The notes beneath the pieces were generated by a model. The model was not told the DNA's origin. It made no database searches and worked only from the letters and a program-made list of their open reading frames with translations. DNA of 64,000 bases. It comes from Climacium dendroides. Lineage: Eukaryota; Streptophyta; Bryopsida; Hypnales; Climaciaceae. The stretch lies in NCBI GenBank assembly GCA_950106755.1, contig OX467087.1, forward strand, positions 11,288,047-11,352,046. Reading direction: 5' to 3'. Numbering within the stretch: position 1 is the stretch's first letter; each line of letters opens with the position of its first letter. Of the stretch, positions 12,501-24,170 are shown in pieces. Made by a program: the position numbers and the translations under genes.

Positions 12501-13634
12501 ATACTATTGTAAGAGTAAGGTGAAGCCACCTATAACCAATCAAATAAGCAATTGTAGACATGATCTAGAGTAGTACAAGGTGAAGTAAGTATTTCTAGAA
12601 GTGTAGAGATAGAAATGGTAAGGACTGCCAAAAAAATTGATAATTTTATCGCTTAAACTGAAATTACTATGAATTTTGGAATCCAAAAGTTGATATGGAC
12701 CTTATGTCCAATATCTAAAGTCTTCCAATTTTGATCATTCAAGAACTATTTTTCCATTCATTACTTCCTACTTTTTTACTCATTACTTCAGAACATGTGT
12801 CATGATCTTACTAATCCCAATCTTGAAAAGGAGAATAAAACACATTCCAAGCTTCAATAAGAAATCTGTTCTAGCCTTGGTTGGAAATAACTACACCCTA
12901 TAGGTTAGATATGGCTTTGGTCAGGAATGGGTGGTCTTGCCTTAGGTGAGTTTAGAAATTGACATTTGACCCCCCAAAAAATTGAATTCTTTATAACATT
13001 TATTGCATATTCAATATCAACGGTAGGTAATTACTTGTATCACAAGAAAATTTCTCCTTCAAGTTTAGGATGTTAAGTTCTAATTACATGGTGATTTTCT
13101 TAAATATTTTACTCATATTTTTATCTTTGCTTGAAGTCATTTTCGAAGGGCCATTTCTAAAAATGGGATAGTCAAGTTCTAAGTTGAAACATACTTGTGT
13201 TCTTGGGACTACAAAACACTCACAAAGAAGAGTTTCTTGATGAATATGTACCATGCAAATGTTAAGTAAAGAACCAAGACAAGAATCTATAAACAATTGG
13301 ATGGATGAAAAAACAAGTAGGTTTTTATATATATGTGGGATATGTTTGCATTCATTCATTGTAACTTTCATCCTTGAGAGTTAAATACTATATTTCAAAA
13401 CTACAAGGATTCAAAGTTTTAAGAATAAATGACTTAAAACAATCATACGTTTCAATGCTAATATTGTATACATTTTTAGCTGTAATACATGCTCATTACT
13501 AAAGGTTGTTCTAATGTCTATCTAAAGTAAGGTTACTACACCTTATTGTAACAAGTTTCTAAAAGCAAACCCTCCAATCATAAGAGTTTTTATAAGAGCT
13601 TCCAATAGTGCTTATGATCTTTTTCAACACTTTA
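12501..13634. other. AT-rich intergenic DNA, no gene seen
   Basis: Only a 95-codon minus-strand frame (13084-13371) of ordinary AT-rich composition is present, with no recognised motif. No repeat boundary is clear. Confidence 0.5.
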
Positions 13635-13978
13635 GAGCATCTCCACTCTTGCCCAAATAAACTAGCATTGGAAACTACCTATTGCGGGTTCCGGAAATGA
13701 AAAAGTGATTGGCTCTAGTACACTTTCTCAGCCATCCCCAAACTTTGTTCTTGGTTCCTAGATTTGAATTAATTTTTTGATAGCTTGGCATTATTCACTT
13801 CCAAATCAAGTATTATCTTTCAAATTAAGTATTTTTTTTATAGCAATCTTTGTGATAATTTTTTCTTGTGACTGGGATGATAGGACTTAATATGGCATTT
13901 GCACTGGGGAATGAAAATTTGCCCAGGCTCAACATACACTACTTTGGAACCCTTTCTTGGGCAAGAATGGAGATGCTC
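13635..13978. mobile_element. 344-bp MITE, PIF/Harbinger type, TTA duplication
   Basis: The ends are inverted repeats starting GAGCATCTCCACTCTTGCCC on the left, with TGGGCAAGAATGGAGATGCTC on the right. The 3-bp direct repeat TTA flanks the element (13632-13634 and 13979-13981). A 3-bp TTA/TAA duplication is the hallmark of PIF/Harbinger elements. The body has no open frame of note, so this is a non-autonomous copy. Confidence 0.85.
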
Positions 13979-14034
13979 TTAAACATTTACAAGTTAATCC
14001 CTACATGACCAAGGAGCCTACTTTGGGCTTTTCA

Positions 14035-14810
14035 AGAGCTCAACAATCTCTATTGACTTCATAATTTAAAATAAGAGTATGATTTTTAGGATGGATGCTT
14101 GTCATCATAATCTGCATGTGAAGCTTTGTTTCATGTCATTCTGATAAATCTATACAATTTCATAATTAACAATTGAAATTGTATAGATTGATACTTACTT
14201 AAAAAATTTGAGCCAATGAATTTCAAATAACGAGGTAAAAGTTATGAAGAGTTTTATTTTGTTGGCAATGAAGGTGGAAAAAACATATGAAGTTGTCTTA
14301 TGTTCTCAATTTTGAAGATTTTAAAATAAAAATAAAAGATATTAATTGATTATTAGAACATTCTTACCATTGAGATTAACAATTCTAAAATTCTTCCAGA
14401 ATTTAGAAACATATTAGTTATATCTTTCTTAGTAATACCTTCCACTTTACAATTAAAAAAAAATGATAATAATTTTTTTTGGTTCAATTTTTTAATATAC
14501 ATTTTCAACCCATTTTCCAAATTATTGACTAAAATGCACAAGTTGTAGAACATATATGTTTTAACCTAAAAATGTTAAAAGATAGAACTTTTCCTTTTGA
14601 AGGGACTAAAAAAGTCTACATTTTATAATTGAGGCACATTGAACTTGCAATTAGTGGGAGTATTCACTTTAAAATTTGGGGACAAATAATGTACTTAAAC
14701 AAAGATCATACGGTGGATTCTGTTAAAAAATAAATATTGATGAAGATTTTGACCTTGCTTTGGGGACAAGTATTTTGAAGTAGATTTGGAGCTTCTAAAC
14801 ACGATGGTCC
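14035..14810. repeat. dispersed AT-rich repeat, family B, copy 1
   Basis: Collinear with 23350-24170. Shared landmarks include TGACTTCATAATTTA, GTGAAGCTTT followed by a CATCATTT-like block, an ATTGAGATTAACAATTCTAAAA-like block, and AAAATAAATATTGATGAAGA. A small hairpin (CTATACAATTTCA and its complement, about 14149-14186) lies inside. No coding capacity is seen. Confidence 0.6.
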
Positions 14811-14975
14811 TTTAGGTGTTACTATAATACATTTTATGTCCAAACATTCCTTTTAGTAACAGAATCTAGGATCCAATTTTGACTCCCAACTAAGACGCAC
14901 TCAAAATTAGGCACTTTCTACTGGTTGATGGTGGAAAGGTACCCAAACTAAATGATATGGTTGTGGGTTCAATAC

Positions 14976-15088
14976 TTGGCAGTGACAAGTTGATTATATG
15001 ATTGTATACGTGACAAGTTGATTATATGATTGTATACGTTGATTATATGAACGTATACAATCATATAATCAACTTGTCACTGCCTCTC
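14976..15088. mobile_element. foldback element with internal duplication
   Basis: A left arm beginning GGCAGTGACAAGTTGATTAT is matched by the reverse complement ending TTGTCACTGCC at about 15085. The arm contains two head-to-tail copies of a 28-bp unit starting GTGACAAGTTGATTATATG before the loop, so the structure is a hairpin with one arm partly duplicated. No clear target duplication is seen. It is probably a non-autonomous inverted-repeat element, class unknown. Confidence 0.6.
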
Positions 15089-15179
15089 TACGTGACGAAA
15101 TCCCCTAGTAGTGTGTTGTTTGATGCACTCATGTAAAATAATAATAATAAAAGGTAATAGATACATAATAAGTTTCATA

Positions 15180-16216
15180 ATAAATACCAGTTGAAATGCT
15201 TCCATCTACGGTTCATTTGAGCTGTGCTTTCCTTCCATGGGCTTTCATTCAATTAACCCCTCACCGCCAAAGTGGACCAAAACTGTCCTCACACAGTCTA
15301 GCAGTCAACTTCAAAGTGTTGTAACTTTTGCATCTAATGTCCAATTTCAATAAAACTTGTTGGAAAAGTTGCGCATAAAAGTCTATTTTTTGTGGTAAAA
15401 TTTTCAAATCTATACAAGATGTAATGAGTTTTTGAAAGTCATTCAAAGTTTGCAGGTTCAATTTGAGTTCACCACACTGCAATGAGATGGCTGCAACTGG
15501 GGGGGCTTGTATCTTTTTCATCAAATGTTATTTTTCAATAAAAATTTGTTGGGTTTTGTTCCCCATAAAGTTTACTTATTGTGATAAAATTTTCATGTCA
15601 ATCCAAGTTGTTTTGAATGCTTGGGAGCAATTCGAAGTATAAAATCCAGACATTTTTGCATTACAGTGAACTTCGGCGGTTTAAGCGTTCTTTAGACATG
15701 GTTTGTTTTCAATAATTTTTGTTGGAAAAGTTGTGCATATTAGTCTAGTTCTTGTGGTAAAAATTTCATATCAATCCAAGAAGTTATGAATGATTGAGAA
15801 GCATTTTAGTAGAGGTAGGTTCAGCTATAGATGTGTTTTTTTGCTACTTTTTTCACTGTTTTTTGACATTTCAAAACAGTTTTGCAAATGCAATGAGTCA
15901 ATTGAATGATATTTTTTCCCACCAAAGTGTTTGTCTTTTAATTTCAAATCACTTTGTAGTTTAAAGTTTTTTCATTTGAGTAGGTTTAGAAATCAAATTT
16001 CACCTCCAAATGTGTTTTTAGGAAAATTTCAGCATCTTTTGTCAACACTAAGACATTATAATCTTTCAATCTATACGGTCAAATGATCCCAAATCTGAAT
16101 TACACCATCTACAACATGCACACTACAAGATTGTACCGTTGAGATTTTCATAACTTACTCACATTTAGACTTATAACACTCGAAAAGCAAGGTTGGTTTT
16201 TTGACATGGTTAGGCC
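15180..16216. repeat. dispersed repeat family D with three internal tandem units
   Basis: Units starting near 15348, 15536 and 15710 (spacing 188 and 174 bp) share the order CAATAAA-ACTTGTTGG, a GCGCATAAAAGTCTA-like block, GTGGTAAAATTTTCA and a CAATCCAAG-like block. The part from about 15826 to 16216 is the reverse complement of 63590-64000, including GGTAGGTTCAGC, TGAGTCAATTGAATGAT and GACATGGTTAGGCCTT. The family therefore occurs twice in the window in opposite orientations, and the second copy runs off the end. A short TTAACCCCTCACCG string occurs at one edge of both. Confidence 0.75.
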
Positions 16217-16224
16217 TTGGGTGG

Positions 16225-16438
16225 TAGGAGCACCCAATGGCGTCAATTGTATTCAGTGGCGTCACTTTTTAGGTAAGGTAATGATTTTAGAACATAAATG
16301 TAGGTCGGCTATAGATAACTTATGATTGTGGTCAATAAAAATAAGTTATCTACAGTTTATCTACATTTAAGTTTTGAAATGACTATCATGTGTAGAAAGT
16401 GAGGCTCTTGGGTACACTAACGCCATTGGCTGCTCCTA
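16225..16438. mobile_element. about 210-bp inverted-repeat element inserted in family D
   Basis: Ends TAGGAGCACCCAATGGCGT and AACGCCATTGGCTGCTCCTA are inverted repeats with one mismatch. A second inverted pair (GATAACTTAT and ATAAGTTATC) lies inside. TA flanks both GGAGCA...GCTCC ends, compatible with a TA target duplication. The other family D copy near 63593 continues differently at this point, supporting an insertion at or near this boundary. The class is uncertain. Confidence 0.65.
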
Positions 16439-19250
16439 ACTTCTACCTTATACGTGTAGTTTCCTTCTTCGCTGTATCTGTCCCCAAAGTGATCCAGGCG
16501 TGACGCATGATTTGCAAACGAAGGGATAATCCAAGATTTAAGTTAAACTTGGAATTGTGCCATGGCGGGGAATCGGGGATCACATCTTCTTCAGTGCCTG
16601 CCTGTGTGGTGGTAGCCTTCTCTGATTCCACTCTCGTCACTTCCTTCCGAGAATAGCAAGTGAAAGTCCAAAAATCTCACTTGCTCTCGGAGTGGCTTCC
16701 GTCTGGGTATCCCTGGCTGTGATGCCGTCTGTGCGGGGATGTGACCTGCACAGCGCAGCGCAGCGCGGAGGGCGGGCACACTGACTCCTAAATTTACTCC
16801 ATTGCTGACATCGTCACCGTGACACCTGAGTGAGTGAGTGCTCTCCACACACACACAGACACAGACACAGGGCCATGTTAGGCATGCACCGATTTAGAGG
16901 CTCCAATGTTGGGTTGGGTCGCTGCAATTCATCAGAACTGAAAAGATCGGATGGTGTTTCATTCGTCACGGTTCACTTGGTTCATCGTGCTCTCAAGAAT
17001 CATCATCTGAGCTAGTACCACCTGCCACTCTGCCACCCTCTCATTCAGGATACTGTAACTTGTTAGCTTAGAGCCAGACTCCACTCATTGGGCCATCGGA
17101 GGTCCACCACCAGCGTTCACATAACTGGCTGAAATTTGCTCCATTGCTACTTAACATTTTCAGTAGCTAAATGTAACATTGGAGAAAATCTTTGGAAAAA
17201 TTAGATTTTAGACAGGACCACAACAAACAATAGAATTCAGTAGCCAATTTGCAACTTCCTCCACATTGGAATTAGCATCTATTTAATTAGGTTTGTGTTG
17301 TAGTATTACCAATAATCCTTTACAACTTGTAAAATCCTTTTTTTTCTATTTTTTTTAAACTACTCACTCTTGAGGTAGCCAAAGTTGATGCTTGATTGTC
17401 TTGAAGGTAGCATATTGCACTAAATTCCATATACTAGTTCTAAGATCACTGTTAGGTATTGGAGGTGGGGTGGGCCTTCTAGGTGCACATTGATGGAGTT
17501 GGCTAGTCTCCAATGCGCTAAAAAGAGAATCTAGAGCTCCCTCAAAATGCCAGATTAAGCACCACAGAAGCCACTACAGAACCATTGACTGCCTTATCAA
17601 ACATACTTTTGACCCTTAAAGTGTGTTCCGTTTAATTTCCCCCCTAGAAAAAGGGCCTCCAATTGACCCTCTAGCCCTTCTAGGTCTACAAAGTCTACAT
17701 ATAAGGTTTGGAGGTTGGAGGCCCAATTGAATGAGAGCCCTGAGCCAGAGAAGCAATGGAGGCCCATATCTGGAAGTATTGAATCAAAGCTTTGATTGCA
17801 CAATGGCAAACGGCTCTTAGCTTGTCTCAATTGGTGATGCTTAAGTAAACACTCCTTAGAGCAATTCTACAGCTTTCAACTTAATTATGGAATGTAAAAA
17901 GGTTTTAGAGACTCAAACCATGAGCATCTTTGCTAACCTTTTTACAAAGCAGTTTTAGTGCATCCACACTTCATCCCTTGCCAACACCTCATCCAACTTA
18001 TTTTACATCATATGAGATGATTCGTTGGGGTAACCCTATTGTGATTGTCTTGTACATTGTTATTCCTTTTCATCCCACTTTCACTGTGTGGAGTATGTGT
18101 GGCATGAAAGATAATGATTTTGCCATAATTAAGGGTTTTGAGTCATTGCATGAGCTATGGCATAGTCTTAAAAGACATCAATAATGATGTGGGTGGAGCA
18201 TTGTAGTGTCCATCCAAAAAGGCCAAGAAAGACATAGCATTCATATTGAAGAGCAATTCCACTCAGTATTATGTCTTTCTAGTCTTTGTGAGTATATGGT
18301 GCCACCCCCTTTATGCTCAATAAAGGTCACATTCCACTTTGAGTTTGTAGTGGAGTTGCTCTTAGATAACTATCCAAACAAGCATTTGATCATGAATCTC
18401 CATGATCCACATTTAGTAGGTTATTTGGAGCAATACATCACTATGTATGACAAATTTTGGCCTATGTGGCTTGGTCCAATAAAGCCAACACAAGGTTTAT
18501 TGTTCAAACAAAAGTTGTTAAAGCATGAACTACCTAAGTTTTTTTGTTATTAGATCTTTGTACGAGGAGATTCCAGGTATTCTTTCCATACATTTTTCAG
18601 ACTCTATGAATAAACCGTGAATTTTCAAATTGCTGAAAACATTTTTCCAAAATAAATCCTAGGCTTGTGTGAATAGAAGCTGTTTATTTCAGGGAGACGC
18701 ATGGATTGACTTAGATATAGGTTTTGAGACCCAACTACTTTATTCTGTACTTGTTTTTTCAGTGCAGTTACCTCAGTTATCCATTTTTTCTAGTATTACA
18801 ATTCATCCTCTTTTAAATCGCTTCTCTATAATTCCTATTTTAAAATTTTACTATTTTCAACGACAAAAATACATACAAACATCAGTATTTAAAACAACAA
18901 AAACTTATCAATGATATTTGAATCATAATGAATCACAATGTACAACTTTTATTGCAACATCATCCCTACCTTATTCTTCAAAGTAATACTTCACGACACG
19001 TGCCTGTTCACAAATCAGGAAGGAGCTTTGCGGGTGAAGTTAAGATGAAACCCCGAATTCAGTATCCTTCTGATCAAATCTTCTGAGATTTGGTCTAGAG
19101 TATTAATTGCTCAACTACCGTAAATATCCCAACATCCTCTGAACATTGAAATCTGAACTCGACAATTACCTGTCAGTCTGATGATCTAGAACACCTCAGA
19201 ACAATGAACACATCTGAATAAAGTTAACCTTCATATCATACCGGACAATA
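16439..19250. other. intergenic region, no supported gene
   Basis: 16440-17050 is more GC-rich, with CA dinucleotide runs near 16847-16868 and overlapping 60-90 codon frames on both strands without a recognised domain. 17050-18900 is AT-rich. A 115-codon plus frame at 18206-18553 has ordinary amino-acid composition but no family I recognise, and may be decayed coding DNA of a mobile element. No RNA gene is seen. Confidence 0.45.
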
Positions 19251-19304
19251 TGTCCCAAAACACTCCGCCAATTGACAATACCAACTACAAACCTTTTAGC
19301 CCTA

Positions 19305-20563
19305 TCAAAGCTCCTCTTTAACAGCGCTATCCTTCAACTTTGCCTCTGCCGCAGCCTTCTTCTGGGCTTTCTTTGCAGCTTTCTTCTCTGCGTGCATTTT
19401 GTCCAACACCGCTTCCACAGGAGGATCCCCAGGTCGTCGAAATGCAGCATTTCCAAGCTTGAACTCGTAAGCCTCATCTTGACTCAACACAAAATCCTTC
19501 ACCTGTAAGGTAGCATGAGTCATTTAACACGGACAAGTCACGTAAGAAACCTATATGAGACTTGGCAACAGCATAAATTGACTCCAGAAATTACATAAAT
19601 GGTCTTCTATAAGATTTTTTAGATCCTACTAAGGTCACTGCAACTTAAATGAACAGCTAGAATAAACATAATGTATAGATCTTAGGACAATAATGTGTCC
19701 TTAGGATGACTGTGTTGGCGTCGGTATGAAAAGAAAATGTCCATGCTGTTATCACTCATGGGCGGTTCTTGCACAATGTAATAATCTAAAAAAGGATGTT
19801 CAAATCTGAGCAGACCTAAATTACAGAAATTACAGAAATTCAAGCTCGTGCGTACCGCTGTGGTGTCTTGCCCGAAGCTGAGGATAAACATAATCGTGCC
19901 TCGGTCCACAGCATATATCTTTGCATTAATTGAACCTGTTTTCAATAACTCGGTCCACTTTTCTGCAATACGAGTAGTTTCCTCCTGCAAAAACGAATAC
20001 AAACTCCATTCAACTACTCTGAGCTGACATTATCGAGAACTGCACATTTTCTAAACACTTAGGTTAAAGAATCGCTCAAAATGTCAGGTGCCTAGGTAGC
20101 AATTCCAGGAGCCAATATAATCCTCTAGCGGAACAAGAGTTCTAGCATTGCTTACGGATTAGTCACTTTATAAACGGAATGCCAAGCCCTAGGGTTTCAG
20201 CCATTGAACCCGATCTATCACTCCGTGTAAAGGCATTGCAGCAGAATAGCGTACCGCACTTCGTTGGACCCCGAGACGCAGCTTGACGAAGCCCATGGAC
20301 GGTCCCGTTGCGCGCTTCATCATCTCAAGCTGATAGTTCTCCAGTTCCTGGGGGTCTTCGGGAGGTTCTGGAGGGGGTTCGGAGGGGAGCTTCTCCGGCT
20401 TCGCCTTCCCCCATTCCTTCCACTCATCGTCTTCCTCGTTGTCTACCACGTCGTCAAGCTCATCGGGAATGTGAACCCTCGGCGCCGCGACCGCGACCAC
20501 CACGAGTATGCACAACAAGCCCAGGCACAGCCACAGCCGCTCAGAGTTTCTGCCCATCTTCAA
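19305..20563 (-). CDS. MESD-like ER chaperone (LDLR-chaperone MESD family)
   Basis: Minus-strand exons 20563-20255, 19984-19856 and 19502-19305 join in phase 0 (donors GCG|GTACGC twice, acceptors TGCAG and ACAG) into 211 residues. A hydrophobic signal peptide spans about residues 5-27. An acidic segment (DNEEDDEWKEW) and a Pro/Glu-rich linker follow. The core from about residue 90 to 165 matches the MESD fold: EETTRIAEKWTELLK, then NAKIYAVDRGTIMFI, then VKDFVLSQDEAYEF, aligning with the EIT..W, FI..DRAIFML and IKDFL..QD blocks of animal MESD. A Lys/Ala-rich tail ends in KEEL, a plausible ER-retrieval variant; animal MESD ends in REDL. In animals the protein helps LRP-type beta-propeller/EGF receptors fold in the ER. 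Plants, as far as I know, lack those receptors, so the client here is unknown. Family assignment is strong; function is inferred. Confidence 0.85.
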
Positions 20564-21900
20564 AACCTAGACTTACATCACCAAACGAGTTTCCAGTTGT
20601 CTACGAAACTCTACTAAAGAAACGGTGCCCTGAAGTATCTAGAATGGAGAGATCTGAGGTGAAGCTGTGAATTTCTCTGCGAAAGATCGATTATTGCCTG
20701 GTTCGATGGGAGCTGTCGGAGCGGTGGGTGAAGGAGGAAGGCGAAGTTCCCTTTGAGTTCCCAAGTTCCCTTGGAGGTTCTCGAGTTCTGCAAGAAAACT
20801 CCAAATTTTACTCCCTCTTGCCCTCTTGGGCTAAAATTTTCGGAGTGGTTCCTATTATTGAAGTGTGATTTTTTTTGGTTGGATATTAGTGTTAATCATA
20901 AAAGGTCGTCCTTAGTTGTAACAATGGTATCGAAGGAAGTTTTAACTAAAAAGAATATAAAAAAAACACAACACTAAACTCCATTAGGTTTCAGTTTGGA
21001 TAGTTTTATTCCGTGTTTTTCTCAAATTCCATATACTTGTTCCATATTGCTTATACTTTACAATTAACTCTAAGTGTTGGTAACAATGAATGGGGGATTC
21101 TAGTGTTTTTTTTAGAATTGAAAGTTTATACAATATATGAATAAATTATGAATTTTTGAAATAATAAAAATTAATTTTATCCAAAATTGGCCCTAGGTTT
21201 TCATAAATAGGAGCTAAATATTTTAGGCAAGAATTTGTAGTCAATAATTTTAGAAGTTGGTTACAACTAAGTGCAATATTAATTTTATTCAGGATTTCAA
21301 AACCTACATTATTATCCAAGTCAAAAGATTCCCAAAATAAAAATTAAATAGTTTCTTTTTCAATAATTTTTAAACATTGAAAACTTAACAAATAGAGTCG
21401 AAGGGTATATTAGACAAGTTATCTTCTATGTTAATGAGTAAATAATTTTTTCTACATGAACCTTTGCAACCCCCTATTACCATTGTAAAATAATTATATG
21501 AAGTGTTCAAGTTGGTCTTCATGTTTTCCTTGTGGTTTTGAAAAGGTTGTATGGATAATTTCTTTTGTTAAATGTTTATTTCTAATTTGACAAATGCATC
21601 CATTGTTCTTCACGCATTCTATTGGTAAAAAAATATAGATTTATAAAAATTAAACTTCAGATGATTTTTTCCATGAAATTGATGCCAAACTTGTTGAAGA
21701 ATATTATATATATTTATTTCTAAAGAGAGGAAGCAAATGGAAAAAAATCCTCCCTCCATCCAAAATGATTATATTTGATAAGGTATTCTAGATTACGATC
21801 AAAAAACAATATTTTTTAATTCCAATTTGAGGCATAAATAAAGTTCAATGTTTTCCTATCGTTGTCCAAATTTGAGTTTGAAATTCATTATCAAATTAAA
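20564..21900. other. 5' flank of the MESD-like gene and AT-rich DNA
   Basis: The minus-strand gene would be transcribed from about 20600-20750, where composition is GC-richer. Beyond about 20800 the DNA is AT-rich and contains no gene that I can support. Confidence 0.45.
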
Positions 21901-21905
21901 GTTGT

Positions 21906-21956
21906 AGTGCTCCTCCTAAAAGGCTCAAAAAATGTGGGTCTTTTAGGAGGAGCACT
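21906..21956. repeat. perfect 17-bp inverted repeat (hairpin)
   Basis: AGTGCTCCTCCTAAAAG and its exact reverse complement are separated by a 17-base loop. A GC-containing perfect stem in AT-rich DNA suggests a small foldback element or MITE remnant. No target duplication was identified. Confidence 0.6.
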
Positions 21957-23340
21957 TGATAGCCAATTGTTTCTTCAATTCCAAGGTTGAGGGTTGTATC
22001 CTTTTAATTTCTTGCATTGTGCATTGTCATTCCCAATTTGGCTCTTTGGACAACTCATTACATCAACTCCAAAATGTCAAGGTAAAGGGAGTGGTTCCTA
22101 TTTCATTTGTTTAAATAAATTTTAAAAAAAGATTGGCCAAAGTGACCTTGATTGGTGCAAACTTCTCTGGACAAAACAACTTTTGTAGAATAGAATAACA
22201 ACTTATCTAGAATTTTTCAATTTTATTATTCTCTTCACATTCAAAGAAGTTTCATTTTGTGAGCCCTTCCTACACATCACAATAGGAAGATCAATTTGGA
22301 ACAAAAAATAAAACCTAATACAAAGATCATTTTGGGATTGAGGCAATAACAAATAATAATAAGATCTATTTGTATATTGTATTTTGAAGTGGCTAGCATA
22401 GATATTTCAAATTTCTATCAATAAAACTTTAGTTTTACTAAAATTAGAAATGTATCATCATAATTGATGCATTTTTCAATTCATTCAATTAGAGAATTAT
22501 AAATTGCAAAAAAAATATTTATATAGTTAGTTAGAAATGTGGTTTGAAAGAAGACATATTTTGGATGTGCTCTCTTCTATACTTAGAAGATAAAGTTCAT
22601 ACTTCATTAGAATTTTATCTTAGAGTCTTGTATTTGTATATTTTTGCATTTAACATTTAAAACTCAAGTGCTTTATCTTGTGGGTTGTAACTATCAAAGA
22701 AAATTCTTTTTACAATTTAAACATGTAGAGTGAGCTATATTGAATTTCAAAATATTTATATCTCTAAAAATTATAAAAAAGAAAAAAGATAAGGGAAAAT
22801 TGGATGTTACAAAAATTTGGGTATGAATTTTTTGGGAACAACACAAAGACTCCCATACTAGTTATATTGTCAATAAAAAATATTTAAATAATAATTAAAA
22901 ATAAGAATATAATATGAATTAGGTTGTTGTAGCTGCAAAATGATTCTTGCAATACTAGTGTAAATATTATAATATTTTTTTGTTTCTGTGTTTGTCATAT
23001 TGTCATACAATATATTTCAAAAATTGTAAAGTCAACAAATTATTTTTGATATTATTCAAAAATAATTGAGGATGATGTGTACACATTGAAGGTTTTAACC
23101 TTGGAAGAACAATGAAGTCCAAAAGTAGCCAATGAATGACTTTCAAGATTATAATAGAAATGAAGAATGCATCTATTAGTCCAATAATTGAATAATTTTT
23201 GGCAAAGTACATTGGTGATGAGTCTGATCCTTTTAGAATTCAATAATTTATAGCTTAATGAATTTTAAAATAAATTTGATAAAATTTTTAAAATTAAAAC
23301 TAATATGCCAAAAAGTAAGTTTGTAGAGACTACCTTGCAT
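21957..23340. other. AT-rich intergenic DNA, no gene seen
   Basis: Long A/T runs and dense stops. Short minus-strand frames near 23000-23240 have no recognised motif. Confidence 0.5.
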
Positions 23341-23349
23341 CTTTTGAAA

Positions 23350-24170
23350 ACTTGAGTTGGTTCTATTGACTTCATAATTTATAATTTTTGCATGAAAATT
23401 TTAAAAATAAATTCTAATCATCACATAATTTATAAGTGAAGCTTTATTTTACATCATTTCCATAAATATTTCAATATCAAAATGGAAAGCTAAAAACACA
23501 TTTAAAAAATATATTAATCAAATTAATTTGATAGTATATATTGATAACATTGTAGAAACATTTTTATTGTAGTATTTCAACTAATGAATTGAAAGTTCTA
23601 AAGGCTAAAAAAGCATATAAGGTTTTTTGAATTCAACTTTTAAAATTTTCAAAAATATCCAAAAATAGAGGATATTCTTTATTTAATATAGCATTCTTGT
23701 TATTGGAATTGACAATTCTAAAAATCTTATCAAGGTTATTAGAAAATTAGGTTTTCTTTTTATCAAGTATCATCTTTCACTTTATACTTTTTTTAAGAAG
23801 AATTTAAGAAAAAAATTGGTTAAATTTTTTTCCATGCATTCTCAATCCATTTTCTCATCATATTGAATAAAACTCATGAATTATGGTACATATTTATTTA
23901 TTTTTAGAAAAGTTGAAAGTCAAAACTTCTTCTTTGAGAACAGCTAAAAAGAACTACTTTGTGAAGTTTAAACATTTTGGACTTGCTATTGGTGGGGATT
24001 TTCACTCTAATATTTTTGTAGGATGTACTTGAATAAATCATCTAAAGAATTCTACTATTGGATCTATTAAAAAATAAATATAGATGAAGATTTTAGTCTT
24101 TCTTTGAATACAAGTATTTTGAAGCGATGTTGGTCCTTAAAACACCATAGTTCTTTGGGGATTAAAGTAT
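23350..24170. repeat. dispersed AT-rich repeat, family B, copy 2
   Basis: Collinear with 14035-14810 in the same orientation (TGACTTCATAATTTATAA, GTGAAGCTTTATTTTACATC, GAATTGACAATTCTAAAA, AAAATAAATATAGATGAAGA). Divergence is considerable, indicating an old family. Confidence 0.6.
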